Translations under genes and position numbers: made by a program
The notes under the pieces: generated by a model
Told to the model about the DNA's origin: nothing
The model's input: the letters and a program-made list of their open reading frames with translations, nothing else
Databases searched by the model: none
Part shown: positions 47,713-58,484 of the stretch, one piece after another
Layout: every line of letters begins with the position of its first letter
Numbering within the stretch: position 1 is the first letter of the stretch
Assembly: GCF_003115775.1 (NCBI RefSeq)
Contig: NZ_QEES01000002.1
Location: forward strand, 2,294,001 to 2,358,000
DNA from: Cellulomonas sp. WB94
GTDB taxonomy: Bacteria; Actinomycetota; Actinomycetes; Actinomycetales; Cellulomonadaceae
Reading direction: 5' to 3'
DNA: 64,000 bases

Positions 47713-47897
47713 GGTGTCCTCCTGGAAGAGCGTGGGACGTGCAGGTGCGGTCCTCGGCAGCCTATCGCCGCGGCTCGCCGGAGCGTGGGAGGCCGTGGGA
47801 GGGCGCCGCGTCGGCCCGGAGCCGGCCCAGTTCGAACGAGCAGGGCGAACCTGGGACAATGGCACGACGCGCACCTGCGCGCTGCGGAAGGAAGCTC

Positions 47898-48479
47898 ATG
47901 ACGATCAGCAGCCCGGACGGCGCCTGGCTGGCCCCGTCGTGGGAGGAGATCGTCCGCGAGCACTCCGCGCGGGTGTACCGGCTGGCCTACCGGCTCACCG
48001 GGAACCAGCACGACGCCGAGGACCTCACCCAGGAGGTCTTCGTCCGGGTGTTCCGGTCGCTGTCGACGTACACGCCCGGGACGTTCGAGGGCTGGCTGCA
48101 CCGCATCACGACCAACCTCTTCCTCGATCAGGTCCGCCGCCGTGCCCGCATCCGGATGGACGTGATGGGGGACGAGGCCGACCGCTACCCGACCGCCGAG
48201 GGCCCCTCGACCCCGGAGCGCGCGTTCGAGCACGCGAACCTCGACCGCGACGTGCAGCACGCACTCGACGACCTCTCGCCCGAGTACCGCGCGGCGGTCG
48301 TGCTGTGCGACATCGAGGGGCTGTCGTACGAGGAGATCGCCGTCACCCTGGGCATCAAGCTGGGCACCGTGCGCTCGCGGATCCACCGGGCACGCGCCCG
48401 GCTGCGGGTCTCGCTCGAGCACCGCGCCCCCACCGGTCCGCTCGAGCTGCAGACTGTCGAGGAGGTGGGTGCGCCATGA
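47898..48479 (+). CDS. sigE: ECF RNA polymerase sigma factor SigE
   Basis: The 193-residue protein has sigma region 2 ([27 protein letters not shown], then [20 protein letters not shown]) and region 4 ([39 protein letters not shown]). It directs envelope and heat-stress transcription in mycobacteria. GGAAGGAAG precedes the ATG. The anti-sigma gene overlaps its end by 4 bases. The sigE-rseA-htrA-tatB order matches M. tuberculosis. Confidence 0.93.
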   Translation: MTISSPDGAWLAPSWEEIVREHSARVYRLAYRLTGNQHDAEDLTQEVFVRVFRSLSTYTPGTFEGWLHRITTNLFLDQVRRRARIRMDVMGDEADRYPTAEGPSTPERAFEHANLDRDVQHALDDLSPEYRAAVVLCDIEGLSYEEIAVTLGIKLGTVRSRIHRARARLRVSLEHRAPTGPLELQTVEEVGAP

Positions 48480-49483
48480 GCCACCTCGGCGACCGCATCA
48501 GCGCTCTCGCTGACGGGCAGCTGTCTCCCGCTGCGACCGAGCGCGCGCTGGCCCATGTCGCGACGTGCTGCCTGTGCACCTCCGAGCTCGCGGCGGCGCG
48601 CGCGGCACGACGCGCCGTGGCCTCGGCAGACTCGGTCGCACCGACCGCCGACCTCACGGCTCGACTGCTCTCGCTCGCGGGCGCAGCGCCGCGCGAGGGC
48701 GGACCGGTGCGCGTCGACCCGTTCGCCTACCCGACCGCCGGCGGCGCCTCGTGGGGAGGGGGCCCCCGCCTCGACCGGGGCGTTCCCGCGCACACCCTGA
48801 CGGGCGACCTGACCGCTCGACGGTCCATCCGCCGGATCACCGTCGGTTCGCTCACCGGCCTCGGGGTCATGGTCGTGACGCTCTTCGCGCTGGGTGACGG
48901 GCCCGCCGTCCTGCCGACCGACGGCCCGGCCCAGTCCTTCGCGCTGCTCGGGGCAGCGACGCCGCTCGCCGCGCCCGCCGTCGTCGCGGGCACCTCGGGT
49001 GCGGTGTCGTCCGGGTCGTGGCACCCGCTCGTGCGGGTCGTCGCAGACGACACCGGCACCGCAGGCGCGACCGACTACATCGCGTGGATGAGGGCGCACG
49101 GCTGGACTGCGCCCACGCAGGTCCCCGTCGGGTGGACGGTGACGGCCGTCCGGCTCCTCGACGAGACGACGCTCGAGGTGGACCTCGTCGGCCCGGAGGG
49201 CACGCTCGTCGTGACGGAGCGGCACGGCCGCCTCGACACCGACGCGCTCGTCGGGACCGAACGGCGCGTCGTCGCCGACCGCACGGTGTACGTGCTCGGC
49301 GCGACACCGTGGCACGCCGCATGGCAGTCCGGCGACACCGTCGTCGAGGTCGTGGCTGCGACCGGGTCCGGCGACGTCGAGACGCTGGTCGCGCAGTTCC
49401 CGCTCGACGCGTACGACCAAGGCGTGCCCGCACGGATCACGCGAGGATGGGGCACCATGACGCAGACGCTCGTCCAGCCATGA
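48476..49483 (+). CDS. rseA: Anti-sigma factor with zinc-finger (RseA type)
   Basis: The 335-residue membrane protein begins with an anti-sigma domain carrying the H-x3-C-x2-C zinc motif (HVATCCLC, about residues 23-30), which binds the sigma factor and can respond to thiol oxidation. A transmembrane helix is near 125-145, followed by an extracytoplasmic domain of about 190 residues. M. tuberculosis RseA is about 150 residues, so the outer domain is a large addition; it may sense envelope signals. It overlaps sigE and htrA at both ends. Confidence 0.85.
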   Translation: MSHLGDRISALADGQLSPAATERALAHVATCCLCTSELAAARAARRAVASADSVAPTADLTARLLSLAGAAPREGGPVRVDPFAYPTAGGASWGGGPRLDRGVPAHTLTGDLTARRSIRRITVGSLTGLGVMVVTLFALGDGPAVLPTDGPAQSFALLGAATPLAAPAVVAGTSGAVSSGSWHPLVRVVADDTGTAGATDYIAWMRAHGWTAPTQVPVGWTVTAVRLLDETTLEVDLVGPEGTLVVTERHGRLDTDALVGTERRVVADRTVYVLGATPWHAAWQSGDTVVEVVAATGSGDVETLVAQFPLDAYDQGVPARITRGWGTMTQTLVQP

Positions 49484-50790
49484 CGACCCCCGAGCAGCCG
49501 ACGAGCCCCGAGCAGCCGACGACCCCCGAGCAGCCCGCGAACCCGTTCGCGCCGCCGTCGAGGCGTGCTCCCGACCCGGCCGCGCCGCCCCCGAGCACAC
49601 CGTACGTGGGGGCGCCCGCGCCGGTCTGGGGGACCGGATACCCGCCGCCCCCGGCCGTCGTCGTGGCCGGCTCCGCAGCCGAGCGGCCCGGTCGTCGTCG
49701 TGGGCTGTCGTTCGGCGGCATCGCGTTGGTCGTCGTGCTCGCCCTCGTGGCCGGTGCCATCGGAGGCGTGGTCGGCACCCGGCTGCTCGCCGACGACCAC
49801 CTGGTCGACGCCGGGCTCCCGGCGGCGATCGGGACGGGCGCGGGCGACCGTGCACCCGAGTCGGTCGCGGGGATCGCGGCGCGGGTCCTGCCGAGCGTCG
49901 TGTCGATCCAGGTCACGGGCCCGGACGGCTCAGCGACCGGGTCGGGGTTCGTCCTGCGCCAGGACGGGTACATCCTCACGAACAACCACGTCGTGGCAGG
50001 CAGCGACGTGGCCGGCACGACCATCGAGGTCCTCTTCGCGGACGGCAGCGAGTCCGCAGCGACCGTCGTCGGCGCGACGGCCGACTACGACCTGGCCGTG
50101 GTCAAGGTCGACCGGACCGGGCTCGTGCCGCTGGTCCTCGGCAACTCGGACGACGTGGTCGTGGGCGACCCTGTCGTAGCGGTCGGTGCGCCGCTCGGTC
50201 TCGAGGGCACCGTCACGACCGGCATCGTCAGCGCTCTCAACCGGCCGGTGTCGGCCGGTGACTCGTCCGACACCGCGTTCATCAACGCGATCCAGACCGA
50301 CGCGGCCATCAACCCCGGCAACTCGGGCGGCCCGCTCGTCAACGCAGCAGGCGAGGTCGTCGGCATCAACTCGGCGATCGCCCAGCCGCCCGGGTCGCTG
50401 TCGACCGCCGGCGGGAGCATCGGGCTCGGCTTCGCGATCACCTCGAACCAGGCCCGCCGCACGTCCGAGCAGCTCATCGAGACAGGGCACGCGACGTACC
50501 CGATCATCGGGGTGCTGCTCGACCAGCGGTACGTCGGCGAGGGCGTCCAGGTGTCGACCGACGACCAGGGCTCGACGGCCGCCGTGTCGCCGGGCGGGCC
50601 GGCGGACCGGGCGGGGATCCGTCGGGGGGACGTCATCCTCGCGATCGACGGTCGTCCGGTCACGGAGCCCGACGAGCTGATCGTGGCGATCCGTGCCAAG
50701 ACCCCGGGCGACGCCGTCGTGCTGCGGGTGCGCACTGCGTCGTCCGAGCGGGATGTGCGCGTGGTCCTCGACGAGTCCGCGACCAGCTGA
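49480..50790 (+). CDS. htrA: HtrA/DegP-type serine protease with PDZ domain
   Basis: The 436-residue protein has a cytoplasmic Pro-rich N-terminus with EQPTxPEQP repeats, a transmembrane helix (about 75-97), a trypsin-like domain with the triad His (ILTNNHVVA), Asp (TADYDLAVV) and Ser (NPGNSGGPLV), and a C-terminal PDZ domain (about 345-430; AAVSPGGPADRAGIRRGDVI). It degrades or refolds damaged exported proteins. It is coupled to the anti-sigma gene (ATGA overlap), so envelope stress genes are in one operon. Confidence 0.93.
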   Translation: MTTPEQPTSPEQPTTPEQPANPFAPPSRRAPDPAAPPPSTPYVGAPAPVWGTGYPPPPAVVVAGSAAERPGRRRGLSFGGIALVVVLALVAGAIGGVVGTRLLADDHLVDAGLPAAIGTGAGDRAPESVAGIAARVLPSVVSIQVTGPDGSATGSGFVLRQDGYILTNNHVVAGSDVAGTTIEVLFADGSESAATVVGATADYDLAVVKVDRTGLVPLVLGNSDDVVVGDPVVAVGAPLGLEGTVTTGIVSALNRPVSAGDSSDTAFINAIQTDAAINPGNSGGPLVNAAGEVVGINSAIAQPPGSLSTAGGSIGLGFAITSNQARRTSEQLIETGHATYPIIGVLLDQRYVGEGVQVSTDDQGSTAAVSPGGPADRAGIRRGDVILAIDGRPVTEPDELIVAIRAKTPGDAVVLRVRTASSERDVRVVLDESATS

Positions 50791-50810
50791 CCACCGGGTA
50801 ACCTGAAGCC

Positions 50811-51254
50811 GTGTTCGACATCAACGGCGGCGAGTTCATCATCCTGCTCGTCGTCGCTGTGCTCGTCATCGGCCCCGAGCGTCTGCCGAAGTACGCGGAG
50901 CAGCTCGCGCAGCTGGTCAAGCGCGCCAAGGTGTTCCTCCAGGAGACCAAGAGCCGTGTGGACGACGAGCTCGGCGAGGACATCAAGGACGTCGACTGGG
51001 CCGCTCTCGACCCGCGCAAGTACGACCCGCGCCGCATCGTCCGGGACGCGCTGCTCGACGACGTGATGCCCGCGGTGACCGGCTTCAAGCGCGCCACGAC
51101 CTTCGGCACGGCGGCCGCTGCTGGCACCACGGCCGCTGCTGGCACCGCGGCCGCGGCGCCTGCCGGTGCGGCGTCAGCGGCAGCAGGCGGCGGCTCCGTC
51201 GAGTCGGGGCAGGCTGCCGCCGGGCAGGCACCCTACGACGACGAGGCGACCTGA
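50811..51254 (+). CDS. tatB: Twin-arginine translocase subunit TatB
   Basis: TatB takes folded twin-arginine substrates to the TatC complex. The 147-residue protein has the typical N-terminal helix (FDINGGEFIILLVVAVLVIGPERLP), the hinge and an amphipathic helix (YAEQLAQLVKRAKVFL). The C-terminal 50 residues are Ala/Gly-rich with a repeated AAAGTTA-like motif encoded by a short tandem repeat near 51111-51150. GTG is 6 bases after TAACCT (50799-50804), so it may have its own leaderless promoter downstream of htrA. Confidence 0.9.
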   Translation: MFDINGGEFIILLVVAVLVIGPERLPKYAEQLAQLVKRAKVFLQETKSRVDDELGEDIKDVDWAALDPRKYDPRRIVRDALLDDVMPAVTGFKRATTFGTAAAAGTTAAAGTAAAAPAGAASAAAGGGSVESGQAAAGQAPYDDEAT

Positions 51255-51291
51255 TCCGCAGCTGGTGTCCGGTCCCGTCCCTCCGCACTGA

Positions 51292-52951
<1,660 letters not shown>

Positions 52952-52960
52952 GGTCGCGGC

Positions 52961-54046
52961 ATGGAGACGCCACGAGCTGATGCCGGAGCAGGTGCGCCGC
53001 TCGGGGTGAAGGGCGGCTCGGTGGCACGTGCTCGGGCCGTGCTCGCGTGGTGGCAGCTGACCCGGGCGGGCCGGGCGAACGCTCGTTTCGGTGCCGCCGG
53101 TGGTGGCGTGCTGACCGGCGGTATCGCGTACGCGGCGCTCTTCTCGGTCTTCGCCGCCCTGACGATCGCGTACACGGCCTTCGTGGCGGTCATCGGTCGC
53201 GACGCCCAGCTCCGCCAGGACGTCCTGCGCACGGTCTCGGCCTCGCTCCCGGGTCTGGTGGACTCCGGGTCGGGCGACGGCCTCGTCAAGCCGGACGAGC
53301 TCGTCCTCGGGGCCGGGCTCAACGTCGCGGGACTCGTTGCGGTCGTCGTGCTCCTGCTCAGTGCGACGTCGGCCCTGGCCGCGCTGCGCACGGCCGTCCG
53401 GGCGATGTTCGACGAGCGCAGCGCGGGCGGCAACGTGCTGACCGGCAAGCTGCGCGAGGTCGCGGGCCTCGTCGGCGTGGCGCTGGCGTTCCTCGTCTCC
53501 GCGGTCCTCGGCCTTGCGGTCACCTCCGCCGCCGGCTGGCTGCTGCGCCTGGTCGGGCTCGGCGCCGGGGTCGGCGTCGCGACGACCGTCCTGGGTTTCG
53601 GCGTCGCGCTCGTGGTCGACGCGGCGACGTTCGTGCTGGTGGTGCGCGTGCTTGCCGGCATCCACCCGCCGTGGCCGGACCTGCGGCAGGGCGCGCTGAT
53701 CTGCGCCGTCGGCGTGGGGGTCGTGCGACTGCTCGGCACGTCGGTCGTGGCGGGCGGCGCCCGGCAGAACGCGGTGCTCGCGTCGTTCGCGGCCGTCGTG
53801 ACGCTGCTCGTGTGGATCAACCTCATCGCCCGCATCGTGCTGCTCGCCGCCGCATGGACGGCCGACCCTCCTGCCGCGGTGGCAGGGGCGGCTCCGGAGC
53901 GTCCCGCAGGCGGCAGCACCGACGTGGGTCCCGCCGTGGTCAGCGAGGCTGCGCTTCGACCGCGGCCCGCAGACGTGGCAGACGCTCGGCATAGGCCGCG
54001 ACGGCCGCGATGGTGGCGGCGGGCTCCCCGATCCGAGCGAGGTTGA
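52961..54046 (+). CDS. YihY/virulence-factor BrkB family membrane protein
   Basis: The 361-residue protein has about six membrane segments. Family patterns include GGGVLTGGIAYAALFSVFAALTI at the N-terminal part and AVLASFAAVVTLLVWINLIARIVLLAAAW near the end. YihY proteins are inner-membrane proteins of unclear function. It begins 9 bases after the RNA-ligase-like gene. Its C-terminus, very basic, overlaps the 3' end of the convergent phosphotransferase gene by 107 bases; a shorter true C-terminus cannot occur because the stop is fixed. Confidence 0.85.
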   Translation: METPRADAGAGAPLGVKGGSVARARAVLAWWQLTRAGRANARFGAAGGGVLTGGIAYAALFSVFAALTIAYTAFVAVIGRDAQLRQDVLRTVSASLPGLVDSGSGDGLVKPDELVLGAGLNVAGLVAVVVLLLSATSALAALRTAVRAMFDERSAGGNVLTGKLREVAGLVGVALAFLVSAVLGLAVTSAAGWLLRLVGLGAGVGVATTVLGFGVALVVDAATFVLVVRVLAGIHPPWPDLRQGALICAVGVGVVRLLGTSVVAGGARQNAVLASFAAVVTLLVWINLIARIVLLAAAWTADPPAAVAGAAPERPAGGSTDVGPAVVSEAALRPRPADVADARHRPRRPRWWRRAPRSERG

Positions 54047-54755
54047 GCATCCCGGTGTCCCCGGCGCGCTGCCCGGCGGCGATCCGAGCGGTCGCGGCCC
54101 CCATCCGGACGGGGATGTGGTCGGCGACGTCGGCCGGTGTCGGGAGCGGTCCCGGGCCGGCCCAGCGTGCGGACGACGCGTACCCGTTGGTGATCACGCG
54201 CAGCCGCCGGGCGGCCTCGACGGGGTCGACGTGGCGGTAGAACGGGACGCCGCTCCAGGCGAGCATGGCGAGCTCGTCGAGCGGGACGCCCGGCCCGGCC
54301 ACGTCCCAGTCGATGACGCCGACCACGTCGTCGCGGTGCTCGCCCGTGCCCGCGAGCATGTTGTACGCGGTCGCGTCGTGATGGCAGACGATCTCACCGG
54401 GCCGCAGGTCACGGTCCTCGAACCGCCAGCGCAGGCGGCCCGGGCGGAAGTCGCTGACGGCCGCGTGGTAGCGGCCGAGCCAGGCGGCGCCGGACCTGAG
54501 CTGACCGTCGGTGACGTGCTCGAGCTCGATGACGACGCCGTCGAGGTAGGTGAGGATCTCGCGTCCCGCGGCGTCCGTGCCGAGCACCCGCGGCACGCCG
54601 TCGAGCCCCCGCGAAGCGACGTGCGCGAGCAGGGCGTGCACGGCGGGCGTCCACGGACCGGTCGGCCGCCGCACGGTGTCGCCGACCCGCACCACGCCGC
54701 CGACGTTGCCGCCGGGGAGCGGAACCTCGTCGAGTGGCTCGGCCCCGGACGGCAC
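53940..54755 (-). CDS. Aminoglycoside phosphotransferase (APH)-family protein
   Basis: The 271-residue kinase-like protein has the APH catalytic motif VCHHDATAYNML (HxDxxxxN) near residue 135 and the metal-binding GVIDWDVAGPG near 160. The N-terminal lobe is short, as in small APH-family proteins. The GTG start follows sdhB with a 1-base gap, placing it at the end of the sdh operon. The substrate could be a small metabolite or sugar; resistance cannot be concluded. Confidence 0.8.
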   Translation of the reverse strand: MPSGAEPLDEVPLPGGNVGGVVRVGDTVRRPTGPWTPAVHALLAHVASRGLDGVPRVLGTDAAGREILTYLDGVVIELEHVTDGQLRSGAAWLGRYHAAVSDFRPGRLRWRFEDRDLRPGEIVCHHDATAYNMLAGTGEHRDDVVGVIDWDVAGPGVPLDELAMLAWSGVPFYRHVDPVEAARRLRVITNGYASSARWAGPGPLPTPADVADHIPVRMGAATARIAAGQRAGDTGMLNLARIGEPAATIAAVAAYAERLPRLRAAVEAQPR

Positions 54756-54756
54756 G

Positions 54757-55533
54757 TCAGATCGCGCGGGTGATCATCGCCCGCTTGACCTCTTGGATGG
54801 CCTTGGTGACCTCGATGCCGCGCGGGCACGCCTCGGTGCAGTTGAAGGTCGTCCGGCAGCGCCAGACGCCCTCCTTGTCGTTGAGGATCTCGAGGCGCTG
54901 CGACCCGCCCTCGTCACGGCTGTCGAAGATGAACCGGTGCGCGTTGACGATCGCCGCCGGCCCGAAGTACTGCCCGTCGGTCCAGAACACGGGGCACGAG
55001 GACGTGCACGCGGCGCACAGGATGCACTTCGTGGTGTCGTCGAACCGCTCGCGCTCCGCGACGGACTGCAGCCGCTCGCGCGTCGGCTCGTGACCGTTCG
55101 TCACCAGGAACGGCATGATCTCGCGGTAGGACGCGAAGAACGGCTCCATGTCGACGATGAGGTCCTTGATCACGGGCAGGCCCTTGATCGGCTCGACCGT
55201 GATCGGCTTGTCGGGGTTGAGGTCCTTGAGCAGGACCTTGCACGCGAGCCGGTTGCGGCCGTTGATGCGCATCGCGTCGGACCCGCAGACGCCGTGCGCG
55301 CACGAGCGCCGGAAGCTCAGGGAGCCGTCGTGCTCCCACTTGATCTTGTGCAGCGCGTCGAGGAGCCGGTCGGTGCCGTACGCAGTGACCGTGAACTCCT
55401 CCCAGTACGCCTCGTCCTTGCCGGACTCCGGCAGGAACCGGCGGATGCGCAGGGTCACGTCGAAGCTCGGGACCGCACCGAGCTTGGGCTCCGGCGAGGG
55501 CGTGGGGGCTGCGCTGTCGAGAGTGGCAGTCAT
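54757..55533 (-). CDS. sdhB: Succinate dehydrogenase iron-sulfur subunit
   Basis: SdhB passes electrons from SdhA to the membrane quinone site. The 258-residue protein carries the 2Fe-2S cysteines (SCAHGVCGSDAMRING, and a downstream Cys in ACKVL), the 4Fe-4S motif CILCAACTSSCP, and the 3Fe-4S part ending FNCTEACPRGI. The ATG overlaps the sdhA stop by one base (TGATG). Confidence 0.96.
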   Translation of the reverse strand: MTATLDSAAPTPSPEPKLGAVPSFDVTLRIRRFLPESGKDEAYWEEFTVTAYGTDRLLDALHKIKWEHDGSLSFRRSCAHGVCGSDAMRINGRNRLACKVLLKDLNPDKPITVEPIKGLPVIKDLIVDMEPFFASYREIMPFLVTNGHEPTRERLQSVAERERFDDTTKCILCAACTSSCPVFWTDGQYFGPAAIVNAHRFIFDSRDEGGSQRLEILNDKEGVWRCRTTFNCTEACPRGIEVTKAIQEVKRAMITRAI

Positions 55534-57416
55534 CAGTACTTACGCTCCATCGGCTGGTAGCGGGTCACGACCACGGGCTTGTACCCGAGCGCGACGTCGA
55601 ACGTGCCGGGCGTCGCCGCCCCCGGCCGGCTGGTGGCTACCTCGGCCCCGGACCGGCTCGTCGCCGCGACGACGGCCGCCGCCTCGCTGCCGACGGGGGA
55701 CGACGGTGCGACGGCGCCCGGCGGACGGCGGTACGCCATCGTGTGCCGCATGTACTGGGCGTCGTCACGCTTCGGGAAGTCCTCGCGGAAGTGACCGCCG
55801 CGGGACTCCTCGCGGTTGAGGGCGCCGACGACGACGACCTCGGCGATGTCGAGCAGGAATCCGAGCTCGAGGGCCTCGAGGAGGTCGGTGTTGAACGCCC
55901 GGCCCTTGTCCTGGACCGAGACGTTGCGGTACCGGGTCTGCAGCGCGCGGATGTCGGCCAGCGCCTGCTGCAGCGACTCCGCCGTGCGGAACACCTGGGC
56001 GTTCGTGTCCATCGTCTGCTGCAGGTCGCGGCGAACGTCGGAGACGCGGTCGCCGTCGGCGCGGGTGCGCATCTCCTCGAGCTCGGCGACGACGCCGATC
56101 TCGGGGTCGTCCGGCATCTCGACCCACGGGGCACCTGCCGCGTAGGCGGCGGCGGCGATGCCGGCGCGCTTGCCGAACACGTTGATGTCGAGGAGCGAGT
56201 TGGTGCCCAGCCGGTTCGAGCCGTGCACCGACACGCAGGCGACCTCGCCCGCTGCGAACAGGCCGTGGACGACCTCGGCGTTGCTGCGCAGCACCTCGGC
56301 GTGGATGGTGGTCGGCACGCCGCCCATCGCGTAGTGCGCGGTGGGGTACACGGGGATGGGCTCGGTGTACGGCTCGACGCCCAGGTAGGTGCGCGCGAAC
56401 TCGGTGATGTCCGGGAGCTTGGCGTCGATGTGGGCCGGCTCGAGGTGCGTGAGGTCGAGCAGCACGTAGTCCTTGTTGGGGCCCGCTCCACGGCCCTCGC
56501 GGACCTCGAGCGCGATCGACCGCGCCACGATGTCGCGCGGGGCGAGGTCCTTGATCGTCGGGGCGTACCGCTCCATGAACCGCTCGCCGTCGGCGTTGCG
56601 CAGGATCCCGCCCTCGCCGCGTGCGGCCTCCGAGAGCAGGATGCCGAGCCCCGCGAGGCCTGTCGGGTGGAACTGGAAGAACTCCATGTCCTCGAGCGGC
56701 ACGCCGCGCCGGTAGACGAGCGCCATGCCGTCGCCCGTCAGCGTGTGCGCGTTGGAGGTCGTCTTGAAGATCTTGCCCGCGCCGCCGGTCGCGATGACGA
56801 CGGACTTGGCGCGGAACAGGTGGATCTCGCCGGTCGCGAGCTCGTAGGCGACGACACCGCTGACGGCGACGTCCTCGCCCTCGGGCACCTCACCCGTCAC
56901 GAGGTCGTGGCTGAGCAGCACGTCCAGCACGTAGAACTCGTTGAAGAACTCGACGTCGTTCTTGACGCACTGCTGGTACAGCGTCTGCAGGATCATGTGG
57001 CCCGTGCGGTCTGCCGCGTAGCAGGCCCGGCGCACGGCGGCCTCGCCGTGGTTGCGCGTGTGCCCGCCGAAGCGCCGCTGGTCGATCTTGCCCTCAGGGG
57101 TGCGGTTGAACGGCAGGCCCATCTTCTCCAGGTCGAGCACGGCGTCGATGGCCTCCTTGGCCATGACCTCCGCGGCGTCCTGGTCGACGAGGTAGTCGCC
57201 ACCCTTGACGGTGTCGAACGTGTGCCACTCCCAGTTGTCCTCCTCGACGTTCGCGAGGGCCGCGCACATGCCGCCCTGCGCGGCGCCCGTGTGCGAGCGC
57301 GTCGGGTACAGCTTGGAGATCACGGCCGTGCGCGTGCGCGTCGAGGACTCGAGCGCGGCACGCATGCCCGCTCCGCCGGCGCCGACGATGACGACGTCGT
57401 ACTGGTGGATCTGCAT
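55533..57416 (-). CDS. sdhA: Succinate dehydrogenase flavoprotein subunit
   Basis: SdhA oxidises succinate to fumarate with covalent FAD. The 627-residue protein starts [17 protein letters not shown], has the FAD-attachment region SHTGAAQGG and the active-site loop with HPTGL and RDIVARSI. The C-terminus ends DYKP-like [16 protein letters not shown]. Between HTMAYRRP and this end there is a Pro/Ala/Ser-rich stretch of about 45 residues not usual in the family. The ATG at 57416 fits the family start. It is the third gene of sdhCDAB. Confidence 0.95.
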   Translation of the reverse strand: MQIHQYDVVIVGAGGAGMRAALESSTRTRTAVISKLYPTRSHTGAAQGGMCAALANVEEDNWEWHTFDTVKGGDYLVDQDAAEVMAKEAIDAVLDLEKMGLPFNRTPEGKIDQRRFGGHTRNHGEAAVRRACYAADRTGHMILQTLYQQCVKNDVEFFNEFYVLDVLLSHDLVTGEVPEGEDVAVSGVVAYELATGEIHLFRAKSVVIATGGAGKIFKTTSNAHTLTGDGMALVYRRGVPLEDMEFFQFHPTGLAGLGILLSEAARGEGGILRNADGERFMERYAPTIKDLAPRDIVARSIALEVREGRGAGPNKDYVLLDLTHLEPAHIDAKLPDITEFARTYLGVEPYTEPIPVYPTAHYAMGGVPTTIHAEVLRSNAEVVHGLFAAGEVACVSVHGSNRLGTNSLLDINVFGKRAGIAAAAYAAGAPWVEMPDDPEIGVVAELEEMRTRADGDRVSDVRRDLQQTMDTNAQVFRTAESLQQALADIRALQTRYRNVSVQDKGRAFNTDLLEALELGFLLDIAEVVVVGALNREESRGGHFREDFPKRDDAQYMRHTMAYRRPPGAVAPSSPVGSEAAAVVAATSRSGAEVATSRPGAATPGTFDVALGYKPVVVTRYQPMERKY

Positions 57417-57451
57417 CGGTGGCGATGCCTCCTCGAGGCGGTTCGGGGTTG

Positions 57452-57907
57452 TCAGGCGGAGCAGAACGAGGGCAGCAGGTCGGTCGGGCTGCCCGCGGGG
57501 CACGGGTCGAACGTGAAGATGACGAGCGTGCCGAGGACGACCGTGATCAGGAACGCCGCGACGAGGACGACCTTCAGCACGAGGCGGGTGTGGTCACGCT
57601 CGGCGTAGTCGTTGATGATCGTGCGCACGCCGTTGCTGCCGTGGATCATCGCGAGCCAGAGCATGAGCAGGTCCCAGACCTGCCACAGCGGCGACGCCCA
57701 CTTGCCGGCGACGAACCCGAAGTCGACGGCCTTGATGCCCTGGCCGGCGATCAGGTTCGTGAAGAGGTGGCCGAAGATCAGCACGACGAGCACGACGCCC
57801 GAGACGCGCATGAAGATCCAGCCGTACAGCTCGGCGTTGCCGCGCGTGGTGCGCCGGGTCGTGCGCACCCGGGGCGAGCGCGGGGCGGGGATCGAGGTGG
57901 TCGTCAT
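57452..57907 (-). CDS. sdhD: Succinate dehydrogenase membrane anchor subunit
   Basis: The 151-residue protein has three membrane helices; the haem-ligand region includes GHLFTNL and [18 protein letters not shown]. Together with SdhC it binds haem b and quinone. GGAGG lies 6 bases before the ATG at 57907; a GTG at 57910 is an alternative. Its start overlaps the sdhC stop. Confidence 0.9.
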   Translation of the reverse strand: MTTTSIPAPRSPRVRTTRRTTRGNAELYGWIFMRVSGVVLVVLIFGHLFTNLIAGQGIKAVDFGFVAGKWASPLWQVWDLLMLWLAMIHGSNGVRTIINDYAERDHTRLVLKVVLVAAFLITVVLGTLVIFTFDPCPAGSPTDLLPSFCSA

Positions 57908-58287
57908 CACTCGCCTCCGAACACGTTCATCAGGTGCCGGGGCAGGAAGCCCGCCATCGTCACCACGAACAGGCCGATGACGACCCAGAGCATGACCCGC
58001 TGGTACTTGGGGCCCTTGGCCCAGAAGTCCACGAGGATGATCCGGATGCCGTTGAAGGCGTGGAACACGATGGCGGCGACGAGGCCGGCCTCACCGAGGC
58101 CCATCACCGGGTTCTTGTACGTGCCGATCACCGCGTTGTACGCCTCGGGGGAGACGCGCACGAGGGACGTGTCGAGCACGTGGACGAGCAGGAAGAAGAA
58201 GATCAGGACGCCGGTCACGCGATGCGCGACCCACGACCACATGCCTTCACGCCCTCGATAGAGCGTGCCGGCCGGCGCGGTGGGCAC
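57907..58287 (-). CDS. sdhC: Succinate dehydrogenase cytochrome b556 subunit
   Basis: The 126-residue protein has three helices with the family pattern GTLYRGREGMWSWVAHRVTGV, FFLLVHVLDTSLV (haem His) and HAFNGIRIILVDF. The GTG at 58287 is preceded by AGGAGG with 7 bases spacing; the longer upstream frame has no SD. It is the first gene of the sdhCDAB operon, divergent from manC. Confidence 0.92.
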   Translation of the reverse strand: MPTAPAGTLYRGREGMWSWVAHRVTGVLIFFFLLVHVLDTSLVRVSPEAYNAVIGTYKNPVMGLGEAGLVAAIVFHAFNGIRIILVDFWAKGPKYQRVMLWVVIGLFVVTMAGFLPRHLMNVFGGE

Positions 58288-58484
58288 GGAAAGGCCTCCT
58301 GGCGAGTCGAAGTGCGAGCCGATGTCGAGTCGGAGAAGGGACGACGACGTCCGCTTCCCGACGAGTGTAGTGAACACGGCGCCGCGTCATGTGCTGCGGC
58401 GCACGTCCTGACGAGGTGTCACCTTACGTCGTGGCCCGGGCGGCGTGGCACGGGGTCCCACGGCTCCTCGCTACCCTGGCCCGC

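Noticed and set aside
53940-54755. Aminoglycoside resistance gene
   Set aside because: It has the general APH-fold motifs only, is part of the sdh operon by position, and nothing points to antibiotic substrates.
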